The position numbers and the translations under genes are program-made. The notes beneath the pieces were generated by a model, which made no database searches, had not been told where the DNA came from, and worked only from the letters and a program-made list of their open reading frames with translations. Shown one piece after another: positions 21,225 to 31,982 of a DNA stretch of 64,000 bases (positions are counted from its first letter, which is position 1; the number at the start of each line of letters is the position of its first letter). Location of the stretch: positions 27,344,863 through 27,408,862 of the forward strand of contig OY986437.1 of NCBI GenBank assembly GCA_963920525.1, given 5' to 3'. Origin of the DNA: Dichetophora obliterata (taxonomy: Eukaryota; Arthropoda; Insecta; Diptera; Sciomyzidae).

Positions 21225-22273
21225 CACCCAGCGACAAAAAAAATCCTCTTACACGAATTTTTGCTAGTTTTTCAACTTTTACAGAAAAACTTATAGCTAT
21301 TGAAAGTCGTCTGTCAAAATGTTATTTTTTTTTTTTTATTTATATGTATTTTTTTACTGCTTTTTTATTTTTTTATTAATGTACAGATGAGTTCAATAAA
21401 TTCAATTTAACCCATTAAAGACTGCTCATAGATTCCGCAGTACGATTTTTTCAAAATTTATCAGGAAGCTTATATAGGCCATAGAAGTTACTTTGCAAAA
21501 TTTCAGGTTTTTAACTGTCACCGTATTTGAGATCTGCATTGGGTATTTCAATACACAATCGGCTAATCCGGGTTCTTGGTGTTAATAAAAATTTACATAT
21601 ATGGCAACATTCTTTTGTCATAATGAACACCTGATAAATAGAGGATACTTGAGGCAAATTGACCACGAATTTTTCCCTCGATCTTTTCATTTTCTAATTT
21701 TCTACATAGCTTTAAATATGGATTTTGTCATTTTTGAAAATCACACATCTTCGATCTCGAAAAGGAACATTTAATTGTTTGAATTACGTTTCACATTGTA
21801 AAGACAATAAATAGTTTCATTTTTCCGTAATGTTTAAAAAAAAAATTATTTTGATATCTTCTACCGCTTTTGAGATATGGCTTTTTTCGTAAACACTGTT
21901 TTATGGGTATTTAAATACCCATTAGTCATTAATTGGCTAAATGCTATGGTTTTATTTTTGAATTAAGGGGTTAAATGGGTGAAAAAAGGGTAAAAGGTCC
22001 AAGAGGAAAATAGCACACCGTGTGAATACATACAAATGGAGTGTACGAAATGTAATAAAAAATTACGATACAGGTTGCTCCATTTTTCGAAGAAATGGTA
22101 GTGAAAGGCCTAAAAAAATAACACCACGAGAGAATCGCTTTCTTCATGCTGGTAGCATCAATAAAACATTCAATTCGCAAGCTGGAATAAAAGTCAGTGA
22201 CCGTACAATGCAACGTCAACTGAAAACCTGTATTTACAAAATTAAAAAAGTGTTTTTTTTTTGTCGCTGGGTG
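21225..22273 (+). mobile_element. Tc1-like element remnant bounded by CACCCAGCGACAAAAA repeats
   Basis: The left boundary CACCCAGCGACAAAAAAAA (21225 on) is matched in inverse at the right (ends CGCTGGGTG at 22273). Between them is mostly AT-rich filler, plus the N-terminal part of a Tc1-family transposase next to the right end. There is no obvious TA duplication at the tips. It is probably an internally deleted or rearranged Tc1-like element. Confidence 0.7.
21975..22250 (+). pseudogene. Tc1-family transposase N-terminal fragment
   Basis: The reading frame gives RKIAHRVNTYKWSVRNVIK, then a basic linker, RPKKITPRENRFL, and ISDRT-like KVSDRTMQRQLK. This is the bipartite helix-turn-helix (paired-like) DNA-binding part of Tc1-type transposases with its GRPRK-like hinge region altered. 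The catalytic DDE part is absent: the frame runs straight into the right TIR. It is inactive. Confidence 0.8.
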
Positions 22274-22340
22274 ACTTAATGTAAAAAGTACACCAAGAAA
22301 TACTTTGCCAAAATATTCACTGTACAGAAGACACTTTCAT

Positions 22341-22421
22341 TGCATAGTTATAGGAAGTGTTTATATAGTTTATATAGTTATATCCTATAACTATATATAG
22401 TTATATAGTTATAGGAAGGGG
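22341..22421. repeat. TATAGT-rich palindromic low-complexity tract
   Basis: Imperfect repeats of TATAGTTA and their inverse form a snap-back. AGTTATAGGAAG occurs directly repeated at both ends (22347-22358 and 22409-22420). The tract abuts the TIR element that starts at 22425. Confidence 0.6.
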
Positions 22422-22839
22422 TTAGTGGGGTAAAGTGGGAAACTTTTTTTGGAGCTCCGTTAAGTGAACATAACTAATAATTTTTTCATGTTTAAACTTC
22501 CTTTAGTAAAAAGAATCAAATAAGCAATCTTTTTGTCAGAGAAACCAACCGAAAATATTGGTTTTCCTAAGGGCCATTTTGTTCACAGAGAGATAAATTT
22601 ATCCCTGAGTTAATTCCATGATTTTTCCAGTTTTTTATTTGTTCACAGAGAGTTAAGCATTTAACTCTTCAAGCTGGAGATAAAAATGGTGGTGAGATAG
22701 CTTAACCCCAGAAATATTTAACTCGTGAAAATTGGTGAGTTAAGATTTTTAATTCGCTCTCATCACTCTCATTTTAATATTTTTTATTTACTTGGTGTCA
22801 AAATATTGAAAATACAGATTTTTAAGCATAGGGAAACAG

Positions 22840-23750
22840 TATTGGGCGTTACTGATTTCGAATCTGATGTCAGAATTTTAAAATTTGGATAAGGTTGCCA
22901 CCTTAATTTATTATTTTTACGAATTCGGGGCTGGCGCAAACTAGAGGGTAAAAATGGGTCGCTGAATCCGAATCCGTTGTCAGAATTTCAAAATTCGAAA
23001 ATTTTTCTACACATAGGGCTGCCACCTAAAAATATTTTATTTTAAGAATTTTAAACATGAGGGAACAGTATTGGGAGGTTACTGATTTCGAATCTGAACT
23101 CCAAATTTTTAAATTCAAGATGGTGGATAGAGTTGCCACCTTAATATTTTAAATTTTTACGAATTCGGGGCTGCCAAAAAAATGGTGCACAAAAAATGGG
23201 TCGCTGAATCCGAATCCGTGGCCAGAATTTCAAAATGATAAGGTTTTGAAATAATAGGGCTGCCACCTAATAATATGTATTTTTTAGAATGTTAAACGTC
23301 ATTTAACAGTATTAGGGAGTCACTGATTTTGAATCTGAAGTCAGAATTTTAAAATTCAAAACGGTGGATAGGGTTGCTACCTTAATTTTTTGTATTTTTA
23401 TGAATTCGGGGCTGGCAAAAAAAATGGTACACCAAAAATGGGTCGCTGAATACGAATTCATGGTCAGAATTTCAAAATTATAAAGTTTTGAAATAATAGG
23501 GTTGCCACCTAATAATTAGTATTTTTAAGAATTTTAAACATTATTTGACAGTGTTAAGGAGTCACTGATTTCGAATCTGAAGTCAGAATTTTAAAATTCA
23601 AAATGGTGGATAGGGTTGCCACCTTAATTTTTTGTATTTTTGTGAATTCGGGGCTGGAAAAAAATGGTATGCCAAAAATGGGTCGCTGAATCTGCGGTCA
23701 GAATATTAAAATTATAAAATTTTGAAATAATAGGGTTGCTTTTACTTTTG
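22840..23750 (+). repeat. Tandem array, ~240 bp unit, four copies
   Basis: The landmark GAATTCGGGGCTGG recurs at 22921, 23161, 23402 and 23644, a period of 240-242 bp. Each unit also holds 'GGGTCGCTGAAT', 'GTCAGAATTTCAAAAT', 'GGGCTGCCACCTAA'-like, and 'TTCGAATCTGA.GTCAGAATTTTAAA' words. Units are clearly diverged from one another. Confidence 0.9.
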
Positions 23751-23754
23751 AAAA

Positions 23755-24110
23755 TACATATTATTAGGTGGCACCCCTACGTGTAGAAAAATTTCGAGTT
23801 TTGCAATTCTGACAACGGATTCAGAATCAGCGACCCAATTTTACCTAGTGTTTCTCCCAGAGTTGAATTAACATAAAAAAACAAGAAATTAGGTGGCAAC
23901 TTTATCCGCCATCTTGAATTTCAAAATTCTGACGCCAGATTCGAAAGAAGAAACCCCCAATACTGTTTCTTCATGTTTAAAATTCTTAAAAAAATGTTTA
24001 GTTGGCAGCCCTGTGTAGAAAAATTTCAGAATTTTAAAATTCTGACATCAGATGCAAAATCAGCGATCCATTTTTACCTAGTGCTCACTCCAACCCCCAA
24101 ATTCGCAAAA
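23755..24110 (-). repeat. Inverted units of the same ~240 bp repeat
   Basis: On the minus strand this segment reads the same word order (GGGTCGCTGATTC, GGTGGCA.CCTAATA, TTCGAATC..GTCAGAATT). It faces the tandem array head-on, which makes a large snap-back within the element 22571-24339. Confidence 0.85.
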
Positions 24111-24569
24111 ATAAACCAAAAATCCCCACACATTTTTTAATTAATGAGCAACACTCTAACATTCCAATGGAAATCGATATAAACTGAGAGCGAATTTATG
24201 CTCTAAGCATAAAGCTGGGATAAAATGTGAATAAAACCACTTTCTTATCTCCCGATTTATATGCTTGGTATAAAATTAACCTAGAGATAGTTATCCCCGA
24301 ATTAAATCATATTTATGCCCTTTGTGAACAAAATGGCCCTAAGAGTTACCGAGCTCCGACTGATCATGATCAAAATTACCAAAATTGAAAGTCGTGTTGT
24401 AAAGTGGGAAACTTTACAAAACTACATAAACTTAACACAAATCTTGTAGCAAATTTATCAAATATTTATTACAAGTCAAAGGAGGTTCACAGAACACACT
24501 TAAAGATCATTATAAAAAATTTTTGCAATACAAAAAATTAATGAAAAACCTTAAAAAATTGGTAAATTG

Positions 24570-24900
24570 TTAAAAAAATTCGTCGTTCTTTGAAGAAATA
24601 TTCAAGTCCGAGTCACACTCTGGACAATAGAAGAAGCTAGTAGTTGGGTTGACGCATTTCAGATGATATGATCGTTGACAATCCTTTTTGTTACATTTGA
24701 TTGTATTGTGCCTAGTCATGATTTCTGGCATGAGTTGCAGACAATTGGTGCAAAAATCACGATCTTTCTGGTTTCTTTTTTGATCCTTTGTTTGCTGGAG
24801 TTTTATTCTTTGCTGCTGTTGTTTTCTTTACAGTTGTTTTTTTTTTGTGGTCGTCCTCCTTTTTTTTGTGGTTCATCTGTATTTTCTGATGAAACGCAAT
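24570..24900 (-). pseudogene. Transposase C-terminal remnant with PHD-like finger
   Basis: On the minus strand a lysine/threonine-rich stretch (~24900-24760, GGRPQKK then a frame slip) leads to CTNC-like residues with stops. A clean zinc-finger region follows: KCNKKDCQRSYHLKCV, then FFYCPECDSDLN, ending at the TAA at 24570-24572. The C/H spacing parallels CDICDRPFHLQCV...CVNCESDL at 10098-10304. At least one frameshift and stops break the upstream part. This was the tail of a transposase of the pogo-like group. Confidence 0.7.
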
Positions 24901-25699
24901 CAGATCCCATACATTGCGAATTTCTCTTAGAGTTAGCGTGCAGCTATTCTTAAAAGTAGTAGCTATTCAAGCGATATATTTCATAAAAACGCTTAGGTGG
25001 CCAAACGAAACGAATGATCCAAGTTTTATTCAAATCCACGTTTCACAACACGCGCTCTTTCCTTATAACTGTCAAACGCGATATTTAACGCAAAAGAATT
25101 CAATTTGCTAATTGTTAGAAAATCTCTTTTTCACGCTGTGCGTACGATATTTTATGTTCCGATAACTGATAAAACCGAGATTTAGTGAGGGTTTAAAGGT
25201 TAGAGGGACATTAATAAGTTCACAACACTTTTTTAATCATTAACAATGAATTGACAACATATGGATGCAAAATGACGCCTCATTAGTGATTTTTGACATT
25301 TCCCACTTTACCCCAAAGAAAGTTTCCTATTTACCCCGACACCACATTTTGCAAAAATGTGAGCGTCATTTTTTTACAATGTATAAATGACACGAAATTC
25401 TTTTGCATTATTCAAATTAAGTCTATAAAAAATACTTTGAGTGTACTTACAAACGGTATATCTCGAAAAACAGTAAAAAAATCGATGTGCAAACTTGGGA
25501 GAAATGAATTGCGAAATCACTTGAAAACTTTGACAATTGTCGGAGAGCACAAAATTATTTCTGCATGCGTCGGTATACCATAAAGATTCGCATACGGTTG
25601 TAACTAACAGATTTCAGCAGCGCATGACAACTGTACTTTGAAGGTTTTCCGGGAAGCGCCATTTCCCACTTTACCCCACTTACACCTACTATATTTCTC

Positions 25700-26120
25700 C
25701 ATAGATGTACGCTGTAGACAAAACTTGTTTAACCTTCATAGGTCCTTTGAATGCGCGCGCATACAAATTCAAAGTTAAATTTAGTAAATAATATATTAAA
25801 TCTTAACCGATTGTCATGACTTTTTGGCAAATACAAAGCAATTCAAATTGTTTTCCACGGTTGTTTCGCCTTATCAATAATTCACATATGGTTCCAATCC
25901 AATTCCTCTAAATAAATCTATCCCTTTCCTTTCAAGTCAAATACCAAACCTTGTTTGTATCAGGCGCATGCCTTGGTTCTTTGATCTTTTTTTAAAAAAA
26001 TTGCTTTTTGCTACAAAATCTATTAATTTATCGCGTCTATAGGTGGCGCTAACATCTGGAAATACTCGTGTAAGCTTGTTGACGTACAGGTCCCTGAGTA
26101 TGTCTGTTCATACATGCATT
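25700..26120. other. AT-rich spacer
   Basis: No gene, RNA or clear repeat is recognised here. Confidence 0.4.
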
Positions 26121-26123
26121 ATA

Positions 26124-26650
26124 TCCAAGAAACAATTTCATACTTTGTGTCAATAAAGTAGCTGATATATGTCCGGTGCCCGTGTCGGTAAATGTCCGAC
26201 CTCTGCACCGAAAGAAGTGCTCGTTCTGAAACACCTTGGCAGGCACAATGTAAGAACGAATACCGAATCGTACACTCGTCAGTTTATTGTGTCCGAAAAT
26301 AGTCGCTTGTTTTTTAACACTTTATTGACATAATACAGACTTACTACGGTACTTTTTCAGGTGCTTTTCAAGGTGCTTGTTGGGCATGTTTCGGGTACGT
26401 TATAGTTAAGACTCAGGCCAGTTTCGATACATATCAGCTACTTTATTGACACAATATATCAATATTTTTTTCGGGTCCTGTTCGCTGGAGCTCGTTTTCA
26501 TTCGGCTTAATATCAATGTGCGATAATTTTTTTTTTCATAAACTTCGCAGGTTTTCGTTACTACTCGTAGCATTTAAAAATAAAAATGAGTCCGAGACTC
26601 TGGACTTTTGTGCCTGAGTAGTTTGGTACGGACACAAATTGTTTCTCGGG
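26124..26650. mobile_element. MITE family A, copy 2 (527 bp), ATA target duplication
   Basis: This is the same family as 19761-20213. The left end is TCCAAGAAACAAT (two differences from copy 1), the right end ATTGTTTCTCGGG, with ATA at 26121-26123 and 26651-26653. Relative to copy 1 it has extra sequence around 26222-26240 ('cgttctgaaacaccttg') and at ~26480-26535. Comparing the copies defines a family consensus with two independent insertion sites. Confidence 0.88.
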
Positions 26651-26659
26651 ATATGATGT

Positions 26660-26965
26660 ATCAGAGAACTGCACAAACTTACTTGAAGTCTATTTCAAGT
26701 ACTTGCTTAAAATACAAGTTCAAGCTAGCTTGAGCTTGATAATTTTGAATCAAGTATAGCTTGTAATTGAATATAAATAAGCCCACTCTAGCTTGCGACT
26801 TGCAAGTATGCTAGCTTACAAGCGAACGGAACGAATTTTGAAGTAAAGGAAAGTTTGATGCCTTCGGCAAAAAGCTTGAAAAGCTTGAAATTGAAGGCAA
26901 GTATCCAATTAAAGCAAGTATCCAAAAAATTCAAACAGCTTGTGTAGAAAAAGCTTAAGGGTATT
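26660..26965. repeat. CTTGAA/CAAGC-rich low-complexity tract
   Basis: There is a dense run of short words CAAGT, AAGCTT, CTTGAA and their inverses, with many small palindromes such as CAAGCTAGCTTG near 26732. No coding sense is apparent. Confidence 0.6.
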
Positions 26966-26983
26966 ATGACTTTTAAGGGTTCT

Positions 26984-27463
26984 GTGGACTCCGTGGTTGG
27001 CAGTTTTAGGGGGTAGATGATTTCCGATCTGATGTTAGAATTAAAAACTCAAGATGGCGGATAGAGTTGCCACCTAGATTTTTAGGTATTTTTGCGAATT
27101 CTTTTAATTTTGAAATTCTGACAACGGATTTGATTTCGAGTATAATGTCACAGTTATAAAATTTAAGATGGAGGTTAGGATTGCCACCTTAATTTTTTTA
27201 TTTTTGTGAATTCTGGGCTGGTGCGAACTAATGGGTAAAAATGTGTCGCTGAATCCGAATCCGTTGTCAGAATTTCATAATTATAAAATTTTAAAATAAT
27301 AGGGTTGGTACCTAATTATATGTATTTTTAAGAATTTTAAACATCTTTTAACAGTGTTAGGGAGTCACTAACTTCGAATCTGAAGTCAGAATCTTAATAT
27401 TCAAGATGGTGGATAGGGTTGCCACCTTAATTTTTTGTATTTTTATGAATTCGGGGCTATATA
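26984..27463 (+). repeat. Second locus of the ~240 bp repeat family
   Basis: Two partial units carry the landmarks 'aagatggcggatagagttgccacct', 'GTGTCGCTGAATCCGAATCC' (~27244) and 'aagatggtggatagggttgccacctt' (in pieces), then GAATTCGGGGCT at ~27448. They match the array at 22840-23750. The flanks show no GGGCCATTTTG ends, so these units lie outside that TIR element. Confidence 0.85.
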
Positions 27464-27526
27464 CGTATCTTTGGAAGATTTCATACCTCCGGGCGAATCA
27501 AAAAAAAAAAAAAAGTAGAGTTAATG

Positions 27527-27869
27527 CGTACGTTACTTTCACTTCAATTTTTCCTGAGTGGAATAACACAAACCGTAACAGGAATATTCGTCGTAAACTG
27601 TTCTTCATTGAAGCTTGGGGACGCTATGGTTAAACCATTCATCGCGAAGCGAATACGTGATCCAAGTGTGGCACAACCCGAAACACCAATAACCTCAACA
27701 AATGCCGCAAGTGTTCCAATTCAGCATGCATCATCAATACGGAAGCGTGGTCGATGCTACATTTGTACCAGCAAAAACAATCCTAATGTGTTGCAACAAG
27801 ATGTGATAAATGCACGAAATTCATCTGCGCAGATCACAATAACCAAAAACTCTTTCGTAGGTTGCTTAA
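27527..27869 (+). pseudogene. piggyBac transposase C-terminal remnant
   Basis: Across three frames the plus strand reads a piggyBac-like end: IFPEWNNTN and RRKLFFIE, then (frame slip) LGDAMVKPFIAKR, then RGRCYICTSKNN, then (second slip) RCDKCTKFICADH. The last two pieces are the paired cysteine motifs of the C-terminal zinc-binding domain that binds piggyBac TIRs. The catalytic DDD core is missing upstream, replaced by the ~240 bp repeat units and an A run. Two frameshifts show that it is dead. Confidence 0.8.
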
Positions 27870-27944
27870 ACGTATCTCTAGTTTATAACTAAGTTTTTAG
27901 CGTCTTGAAATTCCATTTTCTTACAAAAGAACCGTTTTTTAAAG

Positions 27945-28080
27945 AGAGTCCTTTTTTGGTGATAAAAAGTAGCCTATTGCCCGACCAGGGACGCAAGGAA
28001 CCTACATGTCAATTTTGAAGAAAATCCATCCAGTAGTTTTTACGTGATGCGCGTGATTGTCGTTCAGACAGACAATATTT
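27945..28080 (+). repeat. Fragment of a widespread arthropod interspersed repeat
   Basis: The words 'ataaaaagtagcctattgcc', 'ccagggacgcaaggaacct', 'tcaattttgaagaaaatcc', 'atccagtagtttttacgtga' and 'cagacagacaa' appear in the order seen in a common insect repeat, whose class I cannot assign from memory. The copy is short and decayed. Confidence 0.5.
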
Positions 28081-28084
28081 TTAA

Positions 28085-29300
28085 AAATTACATTTTTGGA
28101 ATCCACATCCTTTAAAATGTTCAGTGCAAAAAGAATTTCGAAAAAATATTCAATGCACAGAAATTTGGTTTACAGTTTTACACATAAGTTTAGATAAAGG
28201 AAAAAGATATAGAAAAGTTGCTTTTGTTGATTTATCTCTGCATAAATAATAAAAAACAACGGATGGTTACAACTTTAATTTAATTTCAATAATATTTAAA
28301 GCAAGTTTACCGCCAAGATCATTTCTAATTTGAGCAGTAAATATTCAAACAGTAAATACTCGTATTCAACTTAAAAAACAAAACACAAATTTTGTTTAAA
28401 AAAAAAATTATATTTTCTCAATTTATCATCAGTGGTTAAAATGATTTATTAGCTGTCTGCTTATATTAACGTTTATTTCACGCTTAAAATCAGTGTCAGT
28501 TTTTTGTTGTTTATGTCAGTTGAAGTTCATATTTTATTAAATGTGTATACTATTTTCATTATCGAAAATCATTTTACTTGAAGTTCAAAAAAGATATTAT
28601 TCAACTGTTTTTTAGTTGGAAAAATTTTTATTTATAGCTAATTACATGCTATGCATTGATTGTACCGTTGCAAAATTTTTACAATTTTTTAATAGCTATT
28701 ATATTTTTCAAGTGTAGCCACACGCAGCGGTGACAATAATAAAATTTTCTGCTGAGTGATTGCGCTGGAGAAATTTATGTGATTTTGAGAATTGATGGGA
28801 AAATTGTTTTTATTTGTTGTATGTTACTCATTGATGACAGCATAACATAAACCGAAGAGAGCGATCATCAAACCAAAAAGCGGTTAATTAAACCTAAAAG
28901 TTTACTCTAGGTTTTTGGTGTAAAAATCATTTTTGGCTGTTGGTATCAGAATGACTGCCAAAATTGGCATATTTTTAACAATTGATAATCAACGAAATGT
29001 GTTGATTTTGAATTTGATTTGTTGAAAGTGGTTGTGGGCGATTGTTTGGTTTGACAAAAGTTAAACTTTAATCGATTTTCATTGTTTTTTTTTTCATATA
29101 TTTTGTAATATCATTTTCAGTTAATCTTAAATATTTTTAAAGCTATTACTCTTAATGTTATCCATAAATTATCCCTTATTTTATGAGCCATAAAATTGTT
29201 ATGGCAAGCATACAAATTTTTTGGAGTTTATCTTGATAAATTGATTGAAATCAACCGATCTGAGACTTTATTTTGCACACTCTTAACAAGCAAAGATTTT
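28085..29300. other. AT-rich region without recognised features
   Basis: I see no gene or clear repeat. Confidence 0.4.
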
Positions 29301-29306
29301 GGTTAA

Positions 29307-29500
29307 CACTATGTCTAAGACGTTTTGCAATATTTTTAACGACTGCGTTTAATTTACAATACTTTGCAGTAGTTGTGGAAGTAGTGAAATATATAAAGGT
29401 TTGCCGCTAATTTCGGCCTACTCAACCCAGTAGTTCGCGGCATTATTGACGAACTTTTTGTGATGATTTTTTAAAGGAAGTTTCTGCATGAGCTGCTGTA
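29307..29500 (+). repeat. Duplicated promoter-like block, copy 1
   Basis: The ~90 bp from 29309 to 29398 match 31985-32074 with only a few substitutions. The match ends in TATATAAAGGT, which resembles a TATA box. Downstream the two copies remain related but clearly diverged for ~90 bp ('cccag.agt', 'ggcat.at.ga.gaa'). High conservation upstream of a TATA-like motif with divergence after it is what duplicated promoters look like, but no gene is recognisable. Confidence 0.65.
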
Positions 29501-30290
29501 CTTAAAAAAAATTTATACAAAATATAACGCAAAGCAGCGGTTATCAGCGCCTAACTTTTTCCACTTTATTACAACAACTTCAAGTTTCTCAGTACAAATC
29601 TTTTTAATAACTTTCTTTATATTTAGCTGGATAATATCTCAATAATATCTATATTTTTACCATATCTATTTTTTTAAAGGCTATATCACAATTTTATATG
29701 GATAGCAAAAATAATCCTTTATAATAATGTACATAATACATCTTTAAGTTATTTCTAAAAGAGTTTTTCAGTTGTGTTTTTGTTTTATTAAATAGTTCAT
29801 ATTCATGTATTTTCTCAATACAAATGTTATTAATATCTTTATTTTTATTAAGCTGGAATATAAGTTGAAATTAATTTTTTTCAAATATTTTGTAAGTAAA
29901 ACTTGAATTTTATATGAACTATTTTGTGGAATGAATTTTAATAAATTATTTTGAAAAGAAGCCTACATGTTATTGTCAACATGTTATCATAACACAGGAC
30001 AAACATTTCTTAACGTCGATTTTTGTGTTCATTTACGAAATGTTGAGGAGTCTCGTTGATGCAATTTTTTAAGGTTTCACCGGAATGTCCTGCATTCCAC
30101 TTCCGAGTGGCAATGAAATTGAATAAAAATTTAATTCGATATTTGGTGGTCTCAAGCAGAAGTGTCGTGACAGTGAGCTAAATTACAAATTAAAAAACCA
30201 TAAAAAAATTAAAGCTTCGATGGCGACGAAAAAAAAAAAAAATAAAAACAAAACCAACAACATGAGCACACTTAACTAATGTCTCTTTAA

Positions 30291-30470
30291 AAAAAATTGC
30301 AAAAATAGGTTTTCAGCATCTGTTAGTGAAATTTCGACAAAATTCTGCTATGGTTTTTAACGAATTTTCTTCAACGTTTCGGTATAACATTCCTTCACGA
30401 ATTTCATTACAGTTTTCGATTTTAATTCCTTGACGAAAAAAAAATTGCAAAAATAGGTTTTCAGCATCTG
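30291..30470 (+). repeat. 116 bp retrocopy-like insertion between 32 bp direct repeats
   Basis: A 32 bp sequence ending AATAGGTTTTCAGCATCTG occurs at 30291-30322 and again, identical, at 30439-30470. The 116 bp between (30323-30438) are a near-copy of 30766-30881 downstream, followed by a short A run. This looks like a fragment copied into a new site with a target duplication. Confidence 0.75.
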
Positions 30471-30765
30471 ACGAGGCCCAAATGTTACACGCAGTCAGTA
30501 AATCAAAAAATAAAACTATTCCAGACAAGTGATATTGAAAATGCTACAACAACAAACTCGCCACCACTTTGTGTGTGCGCTGCGTAAACATACCAACAAA
30601 AAATCATATAGCAGATTTTGAAAATCATATGAATTTTGATTCAATTTCACTTCCACTCGAAAATGGAATGCAGAACATCGTCAATTTTTTTCGACAACGA
30701 AACTTCCCCAACATTTCGATATTGTTTTCGTACACGATAAATCCCCACGTTTTGTATATCATTCG

Positions 30766-31207
30766 TTAGTGAAATTTCGTCAAAATTCTGCTATGGTTCC
30801 TTAACGAATTTTCTTCAACGTTTAGGTATAACATTCCTTCACGAATTTCATTACAGTTTTCGATTTTAATTCCTTGACGAATTTTCTTTGTATTACTGTC
30901 TACTTTTCGTTAACGAAATTTCCTCAATACTTCGATATTGGTTTCGTGCATGATAAATCCCGACGTTTCTGCATTGCGTCTTGCACGGATTTGGAACATT
31001 TATATGAAATTTTTGTCAATGAAATGTATGGCCAAATCAGCATGTTTCGTCAAGGATCAAGAAATATCGTACATGATTTATTTGAGATTTCTTCAAGACT
31101 GGAACTGCTGGGAAGGGTCACATTTTTATACCAAAACAAAAGCACATGGATCCACACACACGCACACACACGCACACACACAACGCACTCACTCACGCCG
31201 ACATCTA
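30766..31207 (+). repeat. Repeat family B, copy 1 (continues at 31955-31977)
   Basis: It matches 35383-35577 plus 37387-37499 in order: 'ctgcattgc.tcttgcacg', 'aatgaaatgtatggcc.aatcagcatg', 'gggatgttttatacc'-like, a CA microsatellite, 'cactcac.ccgacat', and the end 'AAGGGGGCAATCTATT'. The CA tract at 31153-31190 produces meaningless Thr/His-rich frames. It is interrupted by a MITE at 31208. The class of this repeat is unknown. Confidence 0.75.
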
Positions 31208-31954
31208 CCCTATAGCAACAAACTAACTTGTTTTTAAAAGCAACTAATTAAAAAACTAATTTAAAATAAACTAGTTTATAAACAACTTTGAATTATATTA
31301 AGGCGGCATCCACTTTAATTTTGAATTGTTTTTATTGCATTATATATGAAGTAATTGGGGAACTACTTGAAAACAAGTGGTTTAAAAACTACTTCGAATT
31401 ATATTAAGGCTGCAACTACTCTGATTTTGACATGTTTTTATAGCAAATTTTTATTAGATTACAAGTTTATAGGTATATATATTTAACCATGCTATTTCAT
31501 TAAATATTATTAACTTAAGGCTTTCACTAATATGAATTTATGTATATATTTTTCAAAACAATAAAATGAATTATCTCTTTGATACATAGAAATTTACAAT
31601 TTTAATGCTTTTAAATTCATCTTCAGTAAGTGCAATATTAACTAGTTTTCAATTTATTTATTTTGAAGTTATTAAAAAATAGTTTAAATTTAACTAATTT
31701 AACAAGTGATGTAAAATATATGCACTTTTCACTTGATTTATTTTAAAGTAGCTTAAAAAAATAATTTAAATTCAACTAATTTAACAAGTAGTTGAAAACA
31801 TATGCAGACGAAAGTCAATTGACTTATTTATCGGACATCACCACACAAAATATGTTAGTTCGTTCTATGAAAAAAAGTCAGAATTTCAGCTAGTTGTGGT
31901 TGACAAAAAACTTATTTTTCAACTACTTTTAAATTAGTTGATTTTCCTACAGGG
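31208..31954. mobile_element. 747 bp MITE, TA-flanked, with empty site in copy 2 of family B
   Basis: It starts CCCTATAGCAACAAACTAA and ends with an imperfect inverse (ATTTTCCTACAGGG at 31954). TA flanks it (31206-31207, 31955-31956). Family B copy 2 (at ~37476-37483) runs through the equivalent position without this insert, confirming the boundaries. The interior repeats 'aactaatttaacaagt' twice near the right end. TA duplication suggests Tc1/mariner-type mobilisation. Confidence 0.85.
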
Positions 31955-31982
31955 TAATTTTAAAGGGGGCAATCTATTACAT

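Larger units (their letters stand above)
22571..24339. mobile_element. Nested TIR element packed with ~240 bp repeats, TAA-flanked
   Basis: It starts GGGCCATTTTGTTCACA and ends with the inverse TGTGAACAAAATGGCCC. TAA flanks both sides (22568-22570, 24340-24342). 'TTTGTTCACAGAGAG' is repeated just inside the left end (~22640). The interior is a tandem array followed by inverted units of the same sequence. No frame is visible. The TAA duplication suggests PIF/Harbinger-type mobilisation. It sits inside the element 22425-25679. Confidence 0.85.
22425..25679 (-). mobile_element. TIR transposon with PHD-finger transposase remnant, TTA-flanked
   Basis: The ends are GTGGGGTAAAGTGGGAAA (22425 on) and its inverse TTTCCCACTTTACCCCAC (ending 25679). 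Further 'GTAAAGTGGGAAA' words lie inside at ~24395 and ~25300-25315, like subterminal repeats. TTA flanks both sides (22422-22424 and 25680-25682). The left half is occupied by another element (22571-24339). The right half keeps a transposase C-terminus on the minus strand with the same PHD-like tail as the element at 9725-10680. The 3 bp flank is odd for a pogo relative, where TA is expected; one mutated base could explain it. Confidence 0.75.

Noticed and set aside
30874..31237. Open frames with Thr/His-rich repeats
   Set aside because: They are read-through of the CA microsatellite in repeat family B.
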